DNA of 53,496 bases from positions 1-53,496 of the forward strand of contig JAYEIH010000068.1 of the NCBI GenBank assembly GCA_034659995.1. Reading direction: 5' to 3'. Origin of the DNA: JAYEIH01 sp034659995 (lineage in GTDB: Archaea > Methanobacteriota_B > Thermococci > Methanofastidiosales > B48-G16). This document shows positions 1-7,387 of the stretch, one piece after another. How positions within the stretch are numbered: position 1 is the first letter of the stretch; the number at the start of each line of letters is the position of its first letter. The translations under genes and the position numbers were made by a program. The notes below the pieces were generated by a model, which saw only the letters and a program-made list of their open reading frames with translations, searched no databases and was not told the origin of the DNA.

Positions 1-169
1 TATCAAGCGTCCCGATAATATTCAATAGCGTGGACTTTCCTGATCCGGAAGGTCCACTGATCGCGAGGAACTCTCCCTGTTCTATACTAAAGGCTACATT
101 GTTTAATGCTGTAACCTCGTTTTCTTTTCCTTTGTTGTATACTTTTGTTACATTATTGAGTTGTATCAT
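1..169 (-). CDS. ABC transporter ATPase, N-terminal 56 codons (runs off the window)
   Basis: The start codon is at 167-169 and the frame is open to the window edge. The protein begins MIQLNNVTKVY and contains the Walker A motif GPSGSGKST at about residues 44-52, followed by LLNIIGTLD. This spacing is typical of the MacB/LolD group of ATPases, which drive exporters of peptides, macrolides or lipoproteins. It lies 44 bases downstream of two small cysteine-rich genes on the same strand and may share their transcript. The substrate is unknown; export of the neighbouring cysteine-rich products is possible but is only an inference. Confidence 0.85.
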   Translation of the reverse strand, partial: MIQLNNVTKVYNKGKENEVTALNNVAFSIEQGEFLAISGPSGSGKSTLLNIIGTLD

Positions 170-213
170 GGTGTCACCAAAAAAATAAAAAGAAAATTTA
201 AAGGTACTTCTTC

Positions 214-441
214 CTATCTTTTGCAGCACGGGTGACTTGAAAGAACTTCTACTACATGCACATTACGCGTATCTTTTATCACCCTACCCACGTATTGCCT
301 TCCTGTAATCTTGCCAAAGCACGAATCATAGTACACTCTATACTTATCACAATATTTACGTTCTCCACCAATTTTGAACCTACACTTGTAAAAAGGTACC
401 GGAACTGAAGTTGGACATATCTGCCAAACGTACGTCGTCAT
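214..441 (-). CDS. small cysteine-rich protein (75 aa), unknown function
   Basis: A 75-residue basic protein with six cysteines (about residues 9, 20, 31, 41 and a CC pair at 72-73) and no evident signal peptide or membrane segment. It starts 12 bases after the stop of the secreted cysteine-rich gene upstream, so the two are probably cotranscribed, with the ABC ATPase following. I do not recognise a family. The even spacing of cysteines suggests a disulfide-stabilised or metal-binding mini-protein. Its small size leaves some doubt that it is real, although the tight spacing supports it. Confidence 0.5.
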   Translation of the reverse strand: MTTYVWQICPTSVPVPFYKCRFKIGGERKYCDKYRVYYDSCFGKITGRQYVGRVIKDTRNVHVVEVLSSHPCCKR

Positions 442-453
442 AGTTTCATATTT

Positions 454-741
454 TCATCCGCTGCAATTTTTATACTCGTACCAAGTCCGTGTTCCGCAGT
501 CCATGGGTTTAATCGGCCCTCTCCCCATCTGGGGCTCATCCGGAACGCATCCACCTCTCAGTTCTTGTTCGCAGGGACAGCCTTGTATATCCTCTCGATT
601 CTCCGCATATTTATCTATCGCTTTTTGTTCGCACGGGCATCCACTCTTTTTTTCATCTTCTTGATTCTCTGCGTATGCAATAGAACTCGCTATCACCAAA
701 AGTATTGTTGCGGCCACCAGAATTTTTCTTTTATTATCCAT
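454..741 (-). CDS. secreted cysteine-rich repeat protein (95 aa)
   Basis: The N-terminus has a basic start, a hydrophobic core (ILVAATILLVIASS) and an AYA cleavage-like site, so the product is probably exported. The mature part holds two copies of a unit that reads roughly AENxED...GCPCEQ, then further cysteines (GGCVPD, MDCGT, KNCSG), eight in all. A GAGGT ribosome binding site lies about 11 bases before the ATG, and a weak box (GGTTAAAAGA) lies about 29 bases before it. No family is recognised. It heads a run with a second cysteine-rich protein and an ABC ATPase, which suggests an exported disulfide-rich peptide or a metal-binding protein. Confidence 0.6.
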   Translation of the reverse strand: MDNKRKILVAATILLVIASSIAYAENQEDEKKSGCPCEQKAIDKYAENREDIQGCPCEQELRGGCVPDEPQMGRGPIKPMDCGTRTWYEYKNCSG

Positions 742-777
742 CTTTTATCTACCTCATTTAGTTTAGTCTTTTAACCT

Positions 778-1040
778 ACACAACAGCGTTGTGTAACAGA
801 AGTTATCAAAGATAACTCCTTCAGTAACTTATCAGAAATGGACGTAGGACGCAGTCCTACGTCGGTCTGTAATGAGTTACTGTTGACACAGCATGTCCTG
901 TGTCGTTTTTTGTGTCCCTCCTCTTCAGTCATCAGGAGGGTCTGCCATGTGTTATTACCTTCACCTTTAAAAACGTTTTGGTTACTAATGTGTGAATAAA
1001 AAGGTTTTTTGTTTTTCACCGCAATGCGAAGATGCATTGC
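778..1040. other. cluster of short perfect hairpins (possible structured RNA or leader)
   Basis: Perfect inverted repeats follow each other closely: 778-784/788-794 (7 bp, 3-base loop), 801-807/811-817 (7 bp, loop AAA), 841-850/854-863 (10 bp, loop GCA), 885-891/898-904 (7 bp), 916-922/934-940 (7 bp) and 1021-1027/1034-1040 (7 bp, 6-base loop). An outer 8-bp pair, 822-829/875-882, encloses the 10-bp hairpin. On the plus strand the 885-904 hairpin is followed by GTTTTTT, which resembles a terminator. A minus-strand box at 1067-1080 could start a transcript near 1047 that crosses all of them towards the cysteine-rich genes. An 88-codon open frame covers the same bases but shows no family likeness. 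Confidence 0.5.
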
Positions 1041-1066
1041 CTAACATTACGAGAATCGCAAATGAT

Positions 1067-1080
1067 ATTATTATAAAGAG
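1067..1080 (-). promoter_or_regulatory. TATA-type promoter facing the hairpin cluster
   Basis: On the minus strand the sequence CTCTTTATAATAAT matches the archaeal TATA consensus. A start about 26 bases downstream would be near 1047, exactly at an ATG that opens a 20-codon mini-ORF, just before the first hairpin of the cluster. No other gene start uses it, so it probably serves the structured region and possibly the cysteine-rich operon beyond. Confidence 0.45.
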
Positions 1081-1156
1081 TTAAGTAAACATTGGAGAAG
1101 GAAGAGTATAGAAACTCCATTGTCATCTCAAAGTTCTCAAAAAAAATAATAAAAAA

Positions 1157-1918
1157 TCAATTTTTCTTTGGCAGAAGAGGGTACATCCACGTGGCGAAAG
1201 TATCCGGGCTCCTCGTCTGGATCAGCACCTTTCCATGCCCACGGAGCTTTGCAACGAGCCCCTCACCGCTTAAAAATGTGGATTTGAGGCCTCCAACTTT
1301 TTTTATTGTATAGCGTATGTTGTTCTCAAATGCCACCAGATGCCCCGTGTCTACGATAAACTCATTCCCCTTCAGTTCAAAGACGGAGATTGCTCCAAAG
1401 GATGATAAAAAGAGATCCCCCATATCCTTCAAGCTTTAAGAAGAAGAGCCCTTCTCTTGAAATAAATCCCTTCAATCCCTGAAACTCTGTATCTATATTT
1501 ATTGAACCGGAGGAGGCGATAAATGCACCGCCCTGTGCAAACCATCTCTCGTTATTAAGGGTTAGATGGGTGATATCACCGAGATATCCTGGTGCAAAGG
1601 CAACCGTTCCTTTTCCGCCAGAGGCTCTAAATGTGTTCATGAAGAGAGATTCTCCTCCCAAAAATTTTCTTTTCAACCCACCGAATAGTCCCCCCTTCAT
1701 CTCTGTTTTTATTTCAATGTTTGGGGACATATAGACCATTGCACCGGCCTCTCCAATGATTTCCTGGCCAGCTTCAGATATGTTTTCAGGAGCGTGTATG
1801 CGGGGTTGTAGCTCACTTCATAGCTGAGTTCTCCGTTTCTTTTCGTGAGTGCTGTTCCGCATTTTACACAGAACGCGCTGTCTTCGCTATTCTTAGTACC
1901 GCATTGTGGGCATCTCAT
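1157..1918 (-). pseudogene. zinc-ribbon AIM24 (TIGR00266-like) protein gene with two compensating frameshifts
   Basis: Three overlapping frames together give one AIM24-type protein: an N-terminal zinc ribbon (CPQCG...CVKCG), then AYTLLKTYL, then EAGQEIIGEAGAMVYMSP, a glycine-rich beta-barrel region, and a C-terminus containing GLKSTFLSGEGLVAKLRG. The first break lies near 1766-1775, where one base seems missing (CTGAAGCT where CTGGAAGCT would keep frame). The second is at a run of five C on the plus strand near 1413-1418, where one base seems extra. The breaks restore the frame, so either this is a recent pseudogene or the sequence has two errors. The start overlaps the stop of the upstream zinc-ribbon gene (ATGA). 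Confidence 0.7.
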
Positions 1919-2313
1919 AATTTCTCACCGCAGTTCGGGCAGTATGCAGCATCTTCCGCCAGTGTGGCCCCACAGTTGGGACATACTCCAGAGGCCCTTT
2001 CACTTTCGAGCTTGACCTCCACACCACCGACAAGACCTGCAGCAAGATTGTACAGAAAGACATAGATCATGGAAATTATACCTGCAAAAATTGCCCATAG
2101 TATCCCGGATACCACACCTATTATGACTCCAAAGGCCGCTCCCGTGCCGCTTGTGAGTATACCTCCGGGAAGAGAGGATCCTGAGAAACTGCCGGTTCCG
2201 GCGCCCATGAGTGCTCCAAGCACTATCCCAAAAACAATCCCCAGTACAAGACATACTGTCAGTACCATTCTAAATACCGAAAAATATCCAAATTTTTTTA
2301 TCTCATATTTCAT
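1915..2313 (-). CDS. membrane protein with C-terminal zinc ribbon (132 aa)
   Basis: The first half has two long glycine-rich hydrophobic stretches (about residues 15-45 and 58-95) that look like transmembrane segments. The C-terminus is a zinc ribbon with two CPNCG knuckles, likely facing the cytoplasm. A strong GGAGGAGAT ribosome binding site precedes the ATG. The gene is coupled by an ATGA overlap to the frameshifted zinc-ribbon AIM24-like gene, and the shared zinc ribbon suggests the two act together at the membrane. The function is unknown. The 275 bases upstream, up to the divergent DUF354 gene, are AT-rich and show only promoter-like sequence. Confidence 0.75.
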   Translation of the reverse strand: MKYEIKKFGYFSVFRMVLTVCLVLGIVFGIVLGALMGAGTGSFSGSSLPGGILTSGTGAAFGVIIGVVSGILWAIFAGIISMIYVFLYNLAAGLVGGVEVKLESERASGVCPNCGATLAEDAAYCPNCGEKL

Positions 2314-2588
2314 TTTATATCTCCTCCTATTTTTAATATAGATATTGGGACAGTACTTTTTATTCTTTTCTGTTCTACCAGAAAGTCCTATTTTATAGTA
2401 TTTTTTTGGCTTGTATTGAGTATAAGTGGATTTTTTATTTAAAAAAGATGAAATTAGTCTTTTTGAATCGTTTGAAATTATCTTTATCTATTTCTGTGCA
2501 AAACTCCTCTTAAAAAAACCATTTTTAATTTTCATCTTTAACTGTTAATCCCGAAAAGCTTAAAATAAGGGTCTGCATGATATTCAAT

Positions 2589-3614
2589 ATGAAAATCTGG
2601 ATAGATATATCAAATGCGCCTCATATTCATTTTTTCAAGAATGTAATAAAAGAATTGGAGCTTAGAGGACATGAGGTCATAGTAACGGCAAGAGATTTCG
2701 ATTCTATCCGGGAGATACTGATTCTTTGTGATATAGAGTACAGGACTGTTGGAAAGCACGGGGGGTTTTCCTTAAAGGATAAGTTAGTTGAGAGCTCAAA
2801 GAGAGTGCTTGACCTTGCGGAGATGATTGCAGAAGAAAATCCGGATTTAGCACTCTATAAACACTCTGTTGAGGCTGCAAGAGTGAGTTATGGCTTGAAT
2901 ATACCCTCCATTTGTGCAGTGGACAATGAGATTGCGGAGGCGCAGAATAAGTTAATGTTACCCCTCTCTACAAGAGTAATAGCACCGGAAGCCATACCCG
3001 TGGAGAAAATAAAGCGATATGGCGTTTCCGAGAGGAGCATCCGACGATTTTATGGCATCTGTGAGCTCGCCCATGTACGGGATTTTGTGCCAGATAGGAG
3101 TATTAGGGAGCGTTTTAATCCCGATGTACCGTTAATAGTACTGAGACCCGAGCCTATAAAGGCCGATTATTACAACGGGAACAAAAATAAATCTGTAATA
3201 AAAGAGATTATAGAAGATTCTCCCATAGACGCTACTTTTGTGGTATTTCCTCGGTCTGAGTATCAAAAAAGGCTTTTTGATATGGGCAATGTTGTAGTGC
3301 CGGAGAAGATCATGGACTCCCTGAGCCTTATTCATTTTTCAGATCTGGTAATTAGTGCCGGCGGCTCGATGAATAGAGAGGCGATAGCCTCAGAAGTTCC
3401 GGCAATCTCTGCATTTCCCGGCGAACTTCTCGCCGTGACAGAGTTTTTGATAGACCTTGGAATAAAGGATCATTCTTTGGACCCTAAGGAAATCTGGAGA
3501 ACAGCCGAGGAGTTTATGGAGAGTTCATACAAAAAAGATGTAAGAAAAGCGTTAAAAAGAATGGAAAATCCTGTTGATGTCATTCTTGAGGAGATCGATG
3601 CATTGGTGGATTAA
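2589..3614 (+). CDS. DUF354 family protein (glycosyltransferase-B-like fold), 341 aa
   Basis: The N-terminus MKIWIDISNAPHIHFF and the later SAGGSMNREA motif are typical of DUF354 archaeal proteins, which resemble UDP-sugar epimerase/glycosyltransferase B folds; the reaction is not established. An earlier ATG at 2577 would add four residues, but a box at 2559-2567 (CTTAAAATA) lies 26 bases before the ATG at 2589 and the family starts there, so a leaderless start at 2589 is preferred. It is divergent from the zinc-ribbon gene pair and convergent with the elongation-factor-like gene, whose stop overlaps this one by four bases. Confidence 0.8.
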   Translation: MKIWIDISNAPHIHFFKNVIKELELRGHEVIVTARDFDSIREILILCDIEYRTVGKHGGFSLKDKLVESSKRVLDLAEMIAEENPDLALYKHSVEAARVSYGLNIPSICAVDNEIAEAQNKLMLPLSTRVIAPEAIPVEKIKRYGVSERSIRRFYGICELAHVRDFVPDRSIRERFNPDVPLIVLRPEPIKADYYNGNKNKSVIKEIIEDSPIDATFVVFPRSEYQKRLFDMGNVVVPEKIMDSLSLIHFSDLVISAGGSMNREAIASEVPAISAFPGELLAVTEFLIDLGIKDHSLDPKEIWRTAEEFMESSYKKDVRKALKRMENPVDVILEEIDALVD

Positions 3615-3841
3615 AGTTTATAGACCTTCTCTCCCTCACTCACTTCTTCCGAGGTTTTTATTCCGACGGAGTCCCCCGGGGCTACCTCTTCCACAGCTTC
3701 TCTGTCTATCTCCATGGATTCCACGGTGAACTCAAGGTCTCCTATCTTTATCTTATCTCCTGTTTTAAAGTTTCCACTTACCTTTATCCCTGCAACACCA
3801 ATGTGGGAAAAATATCTGAATACCTCTCCTACTTCTTCCAT
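3611..3841 (-). CDS. translation elongation factor domain II-like mini-protein (76 aa)
   Basis: The 76 residues form one beta-barrel module like domain 2 of EF-1A/EF-Tu (GNFKTGDKIKIGDLEFTVES, then PGDSVGIKT), without a GTPase domain. Free-standing proteins of this size are known in archaea, and their role is not settled; they are sometimes linked to translation or to U32-type modification proteins. AGGTGAT precedes the start, and a box (GTATATAAAC on the minus strand, around 3875) supports its own promoter. It ends in a convergent overlap with the DUF354 gene. Confidence 0.7.
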   Translation of the reverse strand: MEEVGEVFRYFSHIGVAGIKVSGNFKTGDKIKIGDLEFTVESMEIDREAVEEVAPGDSVGIKTSEEVSEGEKVYKL

Positions 3842-3873
3842 TATATCACCTTTTAATTCCTTTGTTTCCTTGT

Positions 3874-5451
3874 TTATATACTTTTCTCAAATACGCCGGA
3901 GCTGCGTCTTTTTACCTGTCGAACTACATCGATGATGGTACCGTCTCTGTACTCTATGAGCCCTATGATATTATCCGTTAAATTTGGTGGAGTTGGTTTT
4001 CCGCATATCGCATATGCTTCATTTTTCAGCGCTTCTATTGTTTTCACCGGCAGGTTTTTGCGCCTTGCTCTTTTAAATAGGCCCCGTCTTTTGGGATTAA
4101 TCGCAATCCCTCGCTCTGTGACCACTGCATCCACCGTCTCTCCAGGTGTTGTCACGGTGGTCACGTCTTCTACTATTACTGGGATCCTTCCTCTCTTTAA
4201 TGGGGCCGTAATAACTGTGAGGTCCGCGCCTGCGGCAGTATCCTGGTGCCCTCCCGTGGGATGGAGAAGAAGACCGTCAGAGTGAGTGTTAACGTTCACA
4301 TTGAACTTTGTATCGACCTCTGTGGCACCCAGAACGACTACGTCCAGCTTATTGACGGCACATCCCTTGGAAAAGATATTTGCATAGTGTGATGTTGTTA
4401 TTTCGGCATGTCTATAATCCTTTCGTAACGATTGTATGCAGGAGAGGTCAAAGGCCTGGACGGTCAGTATATTCCTCATTACCTTATCCTCAAGCATCTT
4501 TACAAGATATTCTGTTGTTCCCCCCATCGCAAAGTTCCCAACAATCTTGTGTTCTTTCATATACTCGTGGATATAACGAGTTACCGCCAGAGAGATTCCG
4601 CCGGCACCGGCCTGAAAGGTGAAGCCGTCCTTTAGGGCTCCGGAGCTTTTGATAAGATCCATCGCTCTTTTGGCTATGAGAAGCGATACAGGATCCTTTG
4701 TTACCACCGTTGACTCGGAGACGATCTTTGACGGATCGCCGATATCATCTATCTCTACAACATAATCCACATACTCCTGCGATATGGTGATCGGTGTTGC
4801 CGGATACGGCACGAGGTTATCCGTTATCACGACTACGTTGTCTGCGTAATGCGCATCGGCGTGGGAGTAGGTCAACGGACCGCATGCGGATTTTCCGCTC
4901 AGCCCATTGCAGTTTCCGTACTCATCTGCGGTGGGCGCACCGATAAATGCCACATCTATATCAATTTCCCCAGTTTTAATTGCTCTTACTCTGTCTCCGT
5001 GGGATCTGACGAAGACGGGTCCTTTCAGCGGGTTCTCTGCGGTTACGTATGCACCGAGTTTTCCTCTGAGGCTTCCGCCCTCTATCCCCGTGATCACTCC
5101 CTTTTTTATATACTGTATAATCTTTTTGCTGTGGCAGTTGAAGAGGGAGCTTGGAGCAAGGGTGATATCTTTGAGCCCCATCTCTGCGATTATGTCCAGC
5201 ACCATGTTGAGGATATAATCTCCCTCCCGGAGATGATGGTGGAATGAGATTGTCATACCGTTCTCCAGCCCTACAGCTTCTATGGCATCCTTTATAGAGG
5301 GTAAAAGCTTTTCTCCTCTCCCAAATTCCAGGTTAAATGCCGCCTTTCTTTTTTTCGGTTTAAAGGCAAACGCACCGTTAAAGGGTGTTAATTTTCTGCC
5401 GTCAATTTCAGTTGGTACACGTCTTCCAATACTGTTCTCTACAAACTCCAT
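3874..5451 (-). CDS. citF: citrate lyase alpha subunit (citrate CoA-transferase), 525 aa
   Basis: This is the acyl-ACP:citrate CoA-transferase component of citrate lyase, which swaps citrate onto the acyl carrier before cleavage to oxaloacetate and acetate. Full family length and many CitF signatures are present: GMTISFHHHLREGDYI, GIEGGSLRGKLG, SHGDRVRAIKTGEI and VNVNTHSDGLLLHPTGGHQD near the C-terminal third. It is the last gene of citD-citE-citF and overlaps citE by 13 bases, implying coupled translation. No citC, citX or citG, needed elsewhere to make and acetylate the prosthetic group, is visible in this window. Confidence 0.95.
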   Translation of the reverse strand: MEFVENSIGRRVPTEIDGRKLTPFNGAFAFKPKKRKAAFNLEFGRGEKLLPSIKDAIEAVGLENGMTISFHHHLREGDYILNMVLDIIAEMGLKDITLAPSSLFNCHSKKIIQYIKKGVITGIEGGSLRGKLGAYVTAENPLKGPVFVRSHGDRVRAIKTGEIDIDVAFIGAPTADEYGNCNGLSGKSACGPLTYSHADAHYADNVVVITDNLVPYPATPITISQEYVDYVVEIDDIGDPSKIVSESTVVTKDPVSLLIAKRAMDLIKSSGALKDGFTFQAGAGGISLAVTRYIHEYMKEHKIVGNFAMGGTTEYLVKMLEDKVMRNILTVQAFDLSCIQSLRKDYRHAEITTSHYANIFSKGCAVNKLDVVVLGATEVDTKFNVNVNTHSDGLLLHPTGGHQDTAAGADLTVITAPLKRGRIPVIVEDVTTVTTPGETVDAVVTERGIAINPKRRGLFKRARRKNLPVKTIEALKNEAYAICGKPTPPNLTDNIIGLIEYRDGTIIDVVRQVKRRSSGVFEKSI

Positions 5452-6302
5452 CGTTCAACACCCCTCAGGATTCTTTTTGCGTGTTCTATCTCTGCCTTTC
5501 TCACGATCTCGCCATCGATGTGGATCTCCTTCCTTTTCGGATTCTTTTTGTACTCTTTAATAATCTTCTTTGCCCTCTCTACTCGCTCACCGGAAGGGGT
5601 AAAGACCTTATGCACGATCTCTATATGGTTTGGGTTAACTACTCTTTTACCATCGAACCCCATTCTTTTTGCTGCCAAACTCTCTTTATACAGCCCTTTA
5701 TCATCGCTTTCATCCAGAAAGACGGAATCAATGGCCTGAAATCCGTAGGCTTTGGCAACAGAGACTATCTTGGACTTGGCATACATGAGCTCTCTTTCAC
5801 TCTTTGTCCTTTCTCCGGAGATACTAAGAAGATAATCATCTGCATCCAGTGTAAGAGCGACGATTCTCTCACTTTTTCCTGCCATTCTTTCGAGATTCAA
5901 AAGTCCTGCCGCATCTTCTATCAATGGAATAATTGAGATTTTATGGGATATAGAGCGTTCTTCTTCTATTTCAGTGAGAATGGAGTCCATTTTTTGTATA
6001 CTCTCTTCTGTGGATACCTCGGGAACCATAACCACATCCAGGGGCTCCTGAACTATCTCACGAAGGTCTCTCTTTCCAAAGGTTTCAAGAGGGTTTATTC
6101 GAACCGTGACCTCAGAACTATAAAAATTTACCTTTTTTAATGCTCTTTTGACGAGAATTCTGGAAAATTTCTTCTGTGCTTGCGGAACACTGGCTTCCAG
6201 ATCCAGTACAACGGCATCAGCGCCGTAAACACCGGCATCCACCATCTTTCTCGTGCCGATACCGGAGATGTAGAGTCCTGAGCGTCTCAAACTACCCTTC
6301 AT
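5439..6302 (-). CDS. citE: citrate lyase beta subunit (citryl-ACP lyase), 287 aa
   Basis: CitE cleaves citryl-ACP to oxaloacetate and acetyl-ACP in a TIM barrel with Mg2+. Seen are the N-terminal RRSGLYISG strand, VVLDLEASVP with the acidic metal-site residues, TVRINPLET, IIPLIEDAAGLLN, LDADDY and the C-terminal GFDGKRVVNPNH loop. A GTG nine bases upstream is possible, but GGTGAGG sits correctly before the ATG at 6302, which gives the usual start. The gene overlaps citD by 11 bases upstream and citF by 13 downstream. Confidence 0.93.
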   Translation of the reverse strand: MKGSLRRSGLYISGIGTRKMVDAGVYGADAVVLDLEASVPQAQKKFSRILVKRALKKVNFYSSEVTVRINPLETFGKRDLREIVQEPLDVVMVPEVSTEESIQKMDSILTEIEEERSISHKISIIPLIEDAAGLLNLERMAGKSERIVALTLDADDYLLSISGERTKSERELMYAKSKIVSVAKAYGFQAIDSVFLDESDDKGLYKESLAAKRMGFDGKRVVNPNHIEIVHKVFTPSGERVERAKKIIKEYKKNPKRKEIHIDGEIVRKAEIEHAKRILRGVERWSL

Positions 6303-6567
6303 TTTCCTCACCTATTGCTTTCCTTACGGCATCCTCCACTCTTGCCTGTAGAACAAAGTTCACGGCGTTTTTTTCTACAATGGTAACGGAGGCTTTGTTC
6401 ACATCAAACTCCCGTAGCACTTCTGTTACCTCATCGGCTATTTCTTTCCCGAAAAGGTCAAAGAGTGAGGTTTCCACAGATATACTGAGGGTGTCGGATG
6501 GCTCTATCCGCACGTATGCGTCTCTTTTCACGTTACGAGTTCCGGACTCGCCCACTTGTGTGATCAT
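6292..6567 (-). CDS. citD: citrate lyase gamma subunit (acyl carrier protein), 91 aa
   Basis: CitD carries the CoA-derived prosthetic group on a serine. The body matches the family (DAYVRIEPSDTLSISVE, then VNFVLQARVEDAV). In bacterial CitD the carrier serine lies in an ESGD/ESSD motif directly before the VMxRI strand. Here ESG occurs at residues 7-9 but six extra residues separate it from DAYVRI, so either Ser8 is the carrier or the site is altered. A box at about 6590-6600 lies 26 bases before the ATG, so citDEF probably has its own promoter rather than relying on the PAC2 gene upstream. Confidence 0.85.
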   Translation of the reverse strand: MITQVGESGTRNVKRDAYVRIEPSDTLSISVETSLFDLFGKEIADEVTEVLREFDVNKASVTIVEKNAVNFVLQARVEDAVRKAIGEENEG

Positions 6568-6608
6568 GTTTTTCTCCCGGTGGCCTCTCTTTAAAAGGTT
6601 TTGTTTTT

Positions 6609-7337
6609 TTACCGGTACATACTCTGCTTGCCGGGCATCTTCACTGGCGTAGCCTGCTTTTTCAGTTTCCGCATTCGTTCTTCAAGTCTTTTAGCATCTT
6701 CCAGGAGCGGTTCTATATCTATCTCTACCTCAGGAAGCAGTTCATCGACAACCTGGACCAGCCTGGCGGCAGCTTCAGAGTCAGGTATGTCCTTTCTTGC
6801 CTCACCGAGGAGACTTATTACATTAAAATCTTCTATTCTACCCTTATTGAGAAGAATTGCCGAGACTCCTGTGATCATTCCCACATTTAATGGTTTTGAA
6901 CTTATTTCCGTCTTTTTCATTCTTTCTGTTCCTTCATCAAGAGAGTTTACATGGTAAACCTGTATATCCTCATCTTCCCCTTTGCTTACCAGCCCCTCCA
7001 GACTGATTATTCTCTTACACTTATTCTCTTTTGCCCATTTCAAGATCTTCTCTGCCAGAGGCCTCACTACCGGAGGCGATGGTACGAACTCCGAGACGAT
7101 TGCAGCGATCTTTATATCTTCGCGAGCGTAGATACGTGCTGGACATTTTGGCTTGTTGTCAAAGATAAGTGAGAGTGGAGGGAACTCATTGGAATCCAGA
7201 GCAGCCATCTGATCGAGATTGAGTTTGTCGATAAGGTAACTTACTGCGATACTCGATATCATCCCCACTGAAGGGTGTCCCACTATCACCGTACCGTCCC
7301 TCAAATCGACCTTTTTAAATGTATGCAATTTTATCAT
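6609..7337 (-). CDS. PAC2 family protein (proteasome assembly chaperone-like), 242 aa
   Basis: The sequence TVIVGHPSVGMISSIAVSYL and the later MITGVSAILLNKG are typical of archaeal PAC2/COG2047 proteins, related to proteasome assembly chaperones with a nucleoside-phosphorylase-like fold. A helical, charged C-terminal tail (LEDAKRLEERMRKLKKQ) follows. An upstream ATG at 7379 exists, but the divergent promoter at 7357-7371 would start transcripts near 7339, so the leaderless ATG at 7337 (MIKLHTFKK) is the better start. It is followed 41 bases later by citD. Confidence 0.8.
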   Translation of the reverse strand: MIKLHTFKKVDLRDGTVIVGHPSVGMISSIAVSYLIDKLNLDQMAALDSNEFPPLSLIFDNKPKCPARIYAREDIKIAAIVSEFVPSPPVVRPLAEKILKWAKENKCKRIISLEGLVSKGEDEDIQVYHVNSLDEGTERMKKTEISSKPLNVGMITGVSAILLNKGRIEDFNVISLLGEARKDIPDSEAAARLVQVVDELLPEVEIDIEPLLEDAKRLEERMRKLKKQATPVKMPGKQSMYR

Positions 7338-7356
7338 AGCCTTTTTTCCGTGGCAA

Positions 7357-7371
7357 GACTTAAATAATTTA
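7357..7371. promoter_or_regulatory. bidirectional TATA element shared by the PAC2 and alaX genes
   Basis: The near-palindromic block CTTAAATAATTTA (7359-7371) reads as a TATA box on both strands. Its centre is about 25 bases before the alaX ATG at 7388 on the plus strand and about 27 bases before the PAC2 ATG at 7337 on the minus strand. Both genes would then be leaderless and would compete for one TBP site. Confidence 0.5.
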
Positions 7372-7387
7372 TGCACCATCTCTTTTT

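Noticed and set aside
925..934. TGATGACTGA on the minus strand, resembling boxes C and D of a C/D sRNA
   Set aside because: The C-like and D-like motifs are contiguous, with no guide sequence or C'/D' pair, so this is a chance match.
771..1037. 88-codon open frame with four cysteines across the hairpin cluster
   Set aside because: Its sequence follows the inverted repeats and shows no family likeness or clear ribosome binding site; the hairpins are the stronger signal. Not excluded, since a TATA box is well placed for a start near 1037-1047.
4849..5247. 132-codon open frame on the plus strand opposite citF
   Set aside because: It is the antisense of a strongly conserved gene, with cysteine- and serine-rich low-complexity translation and no start signals.
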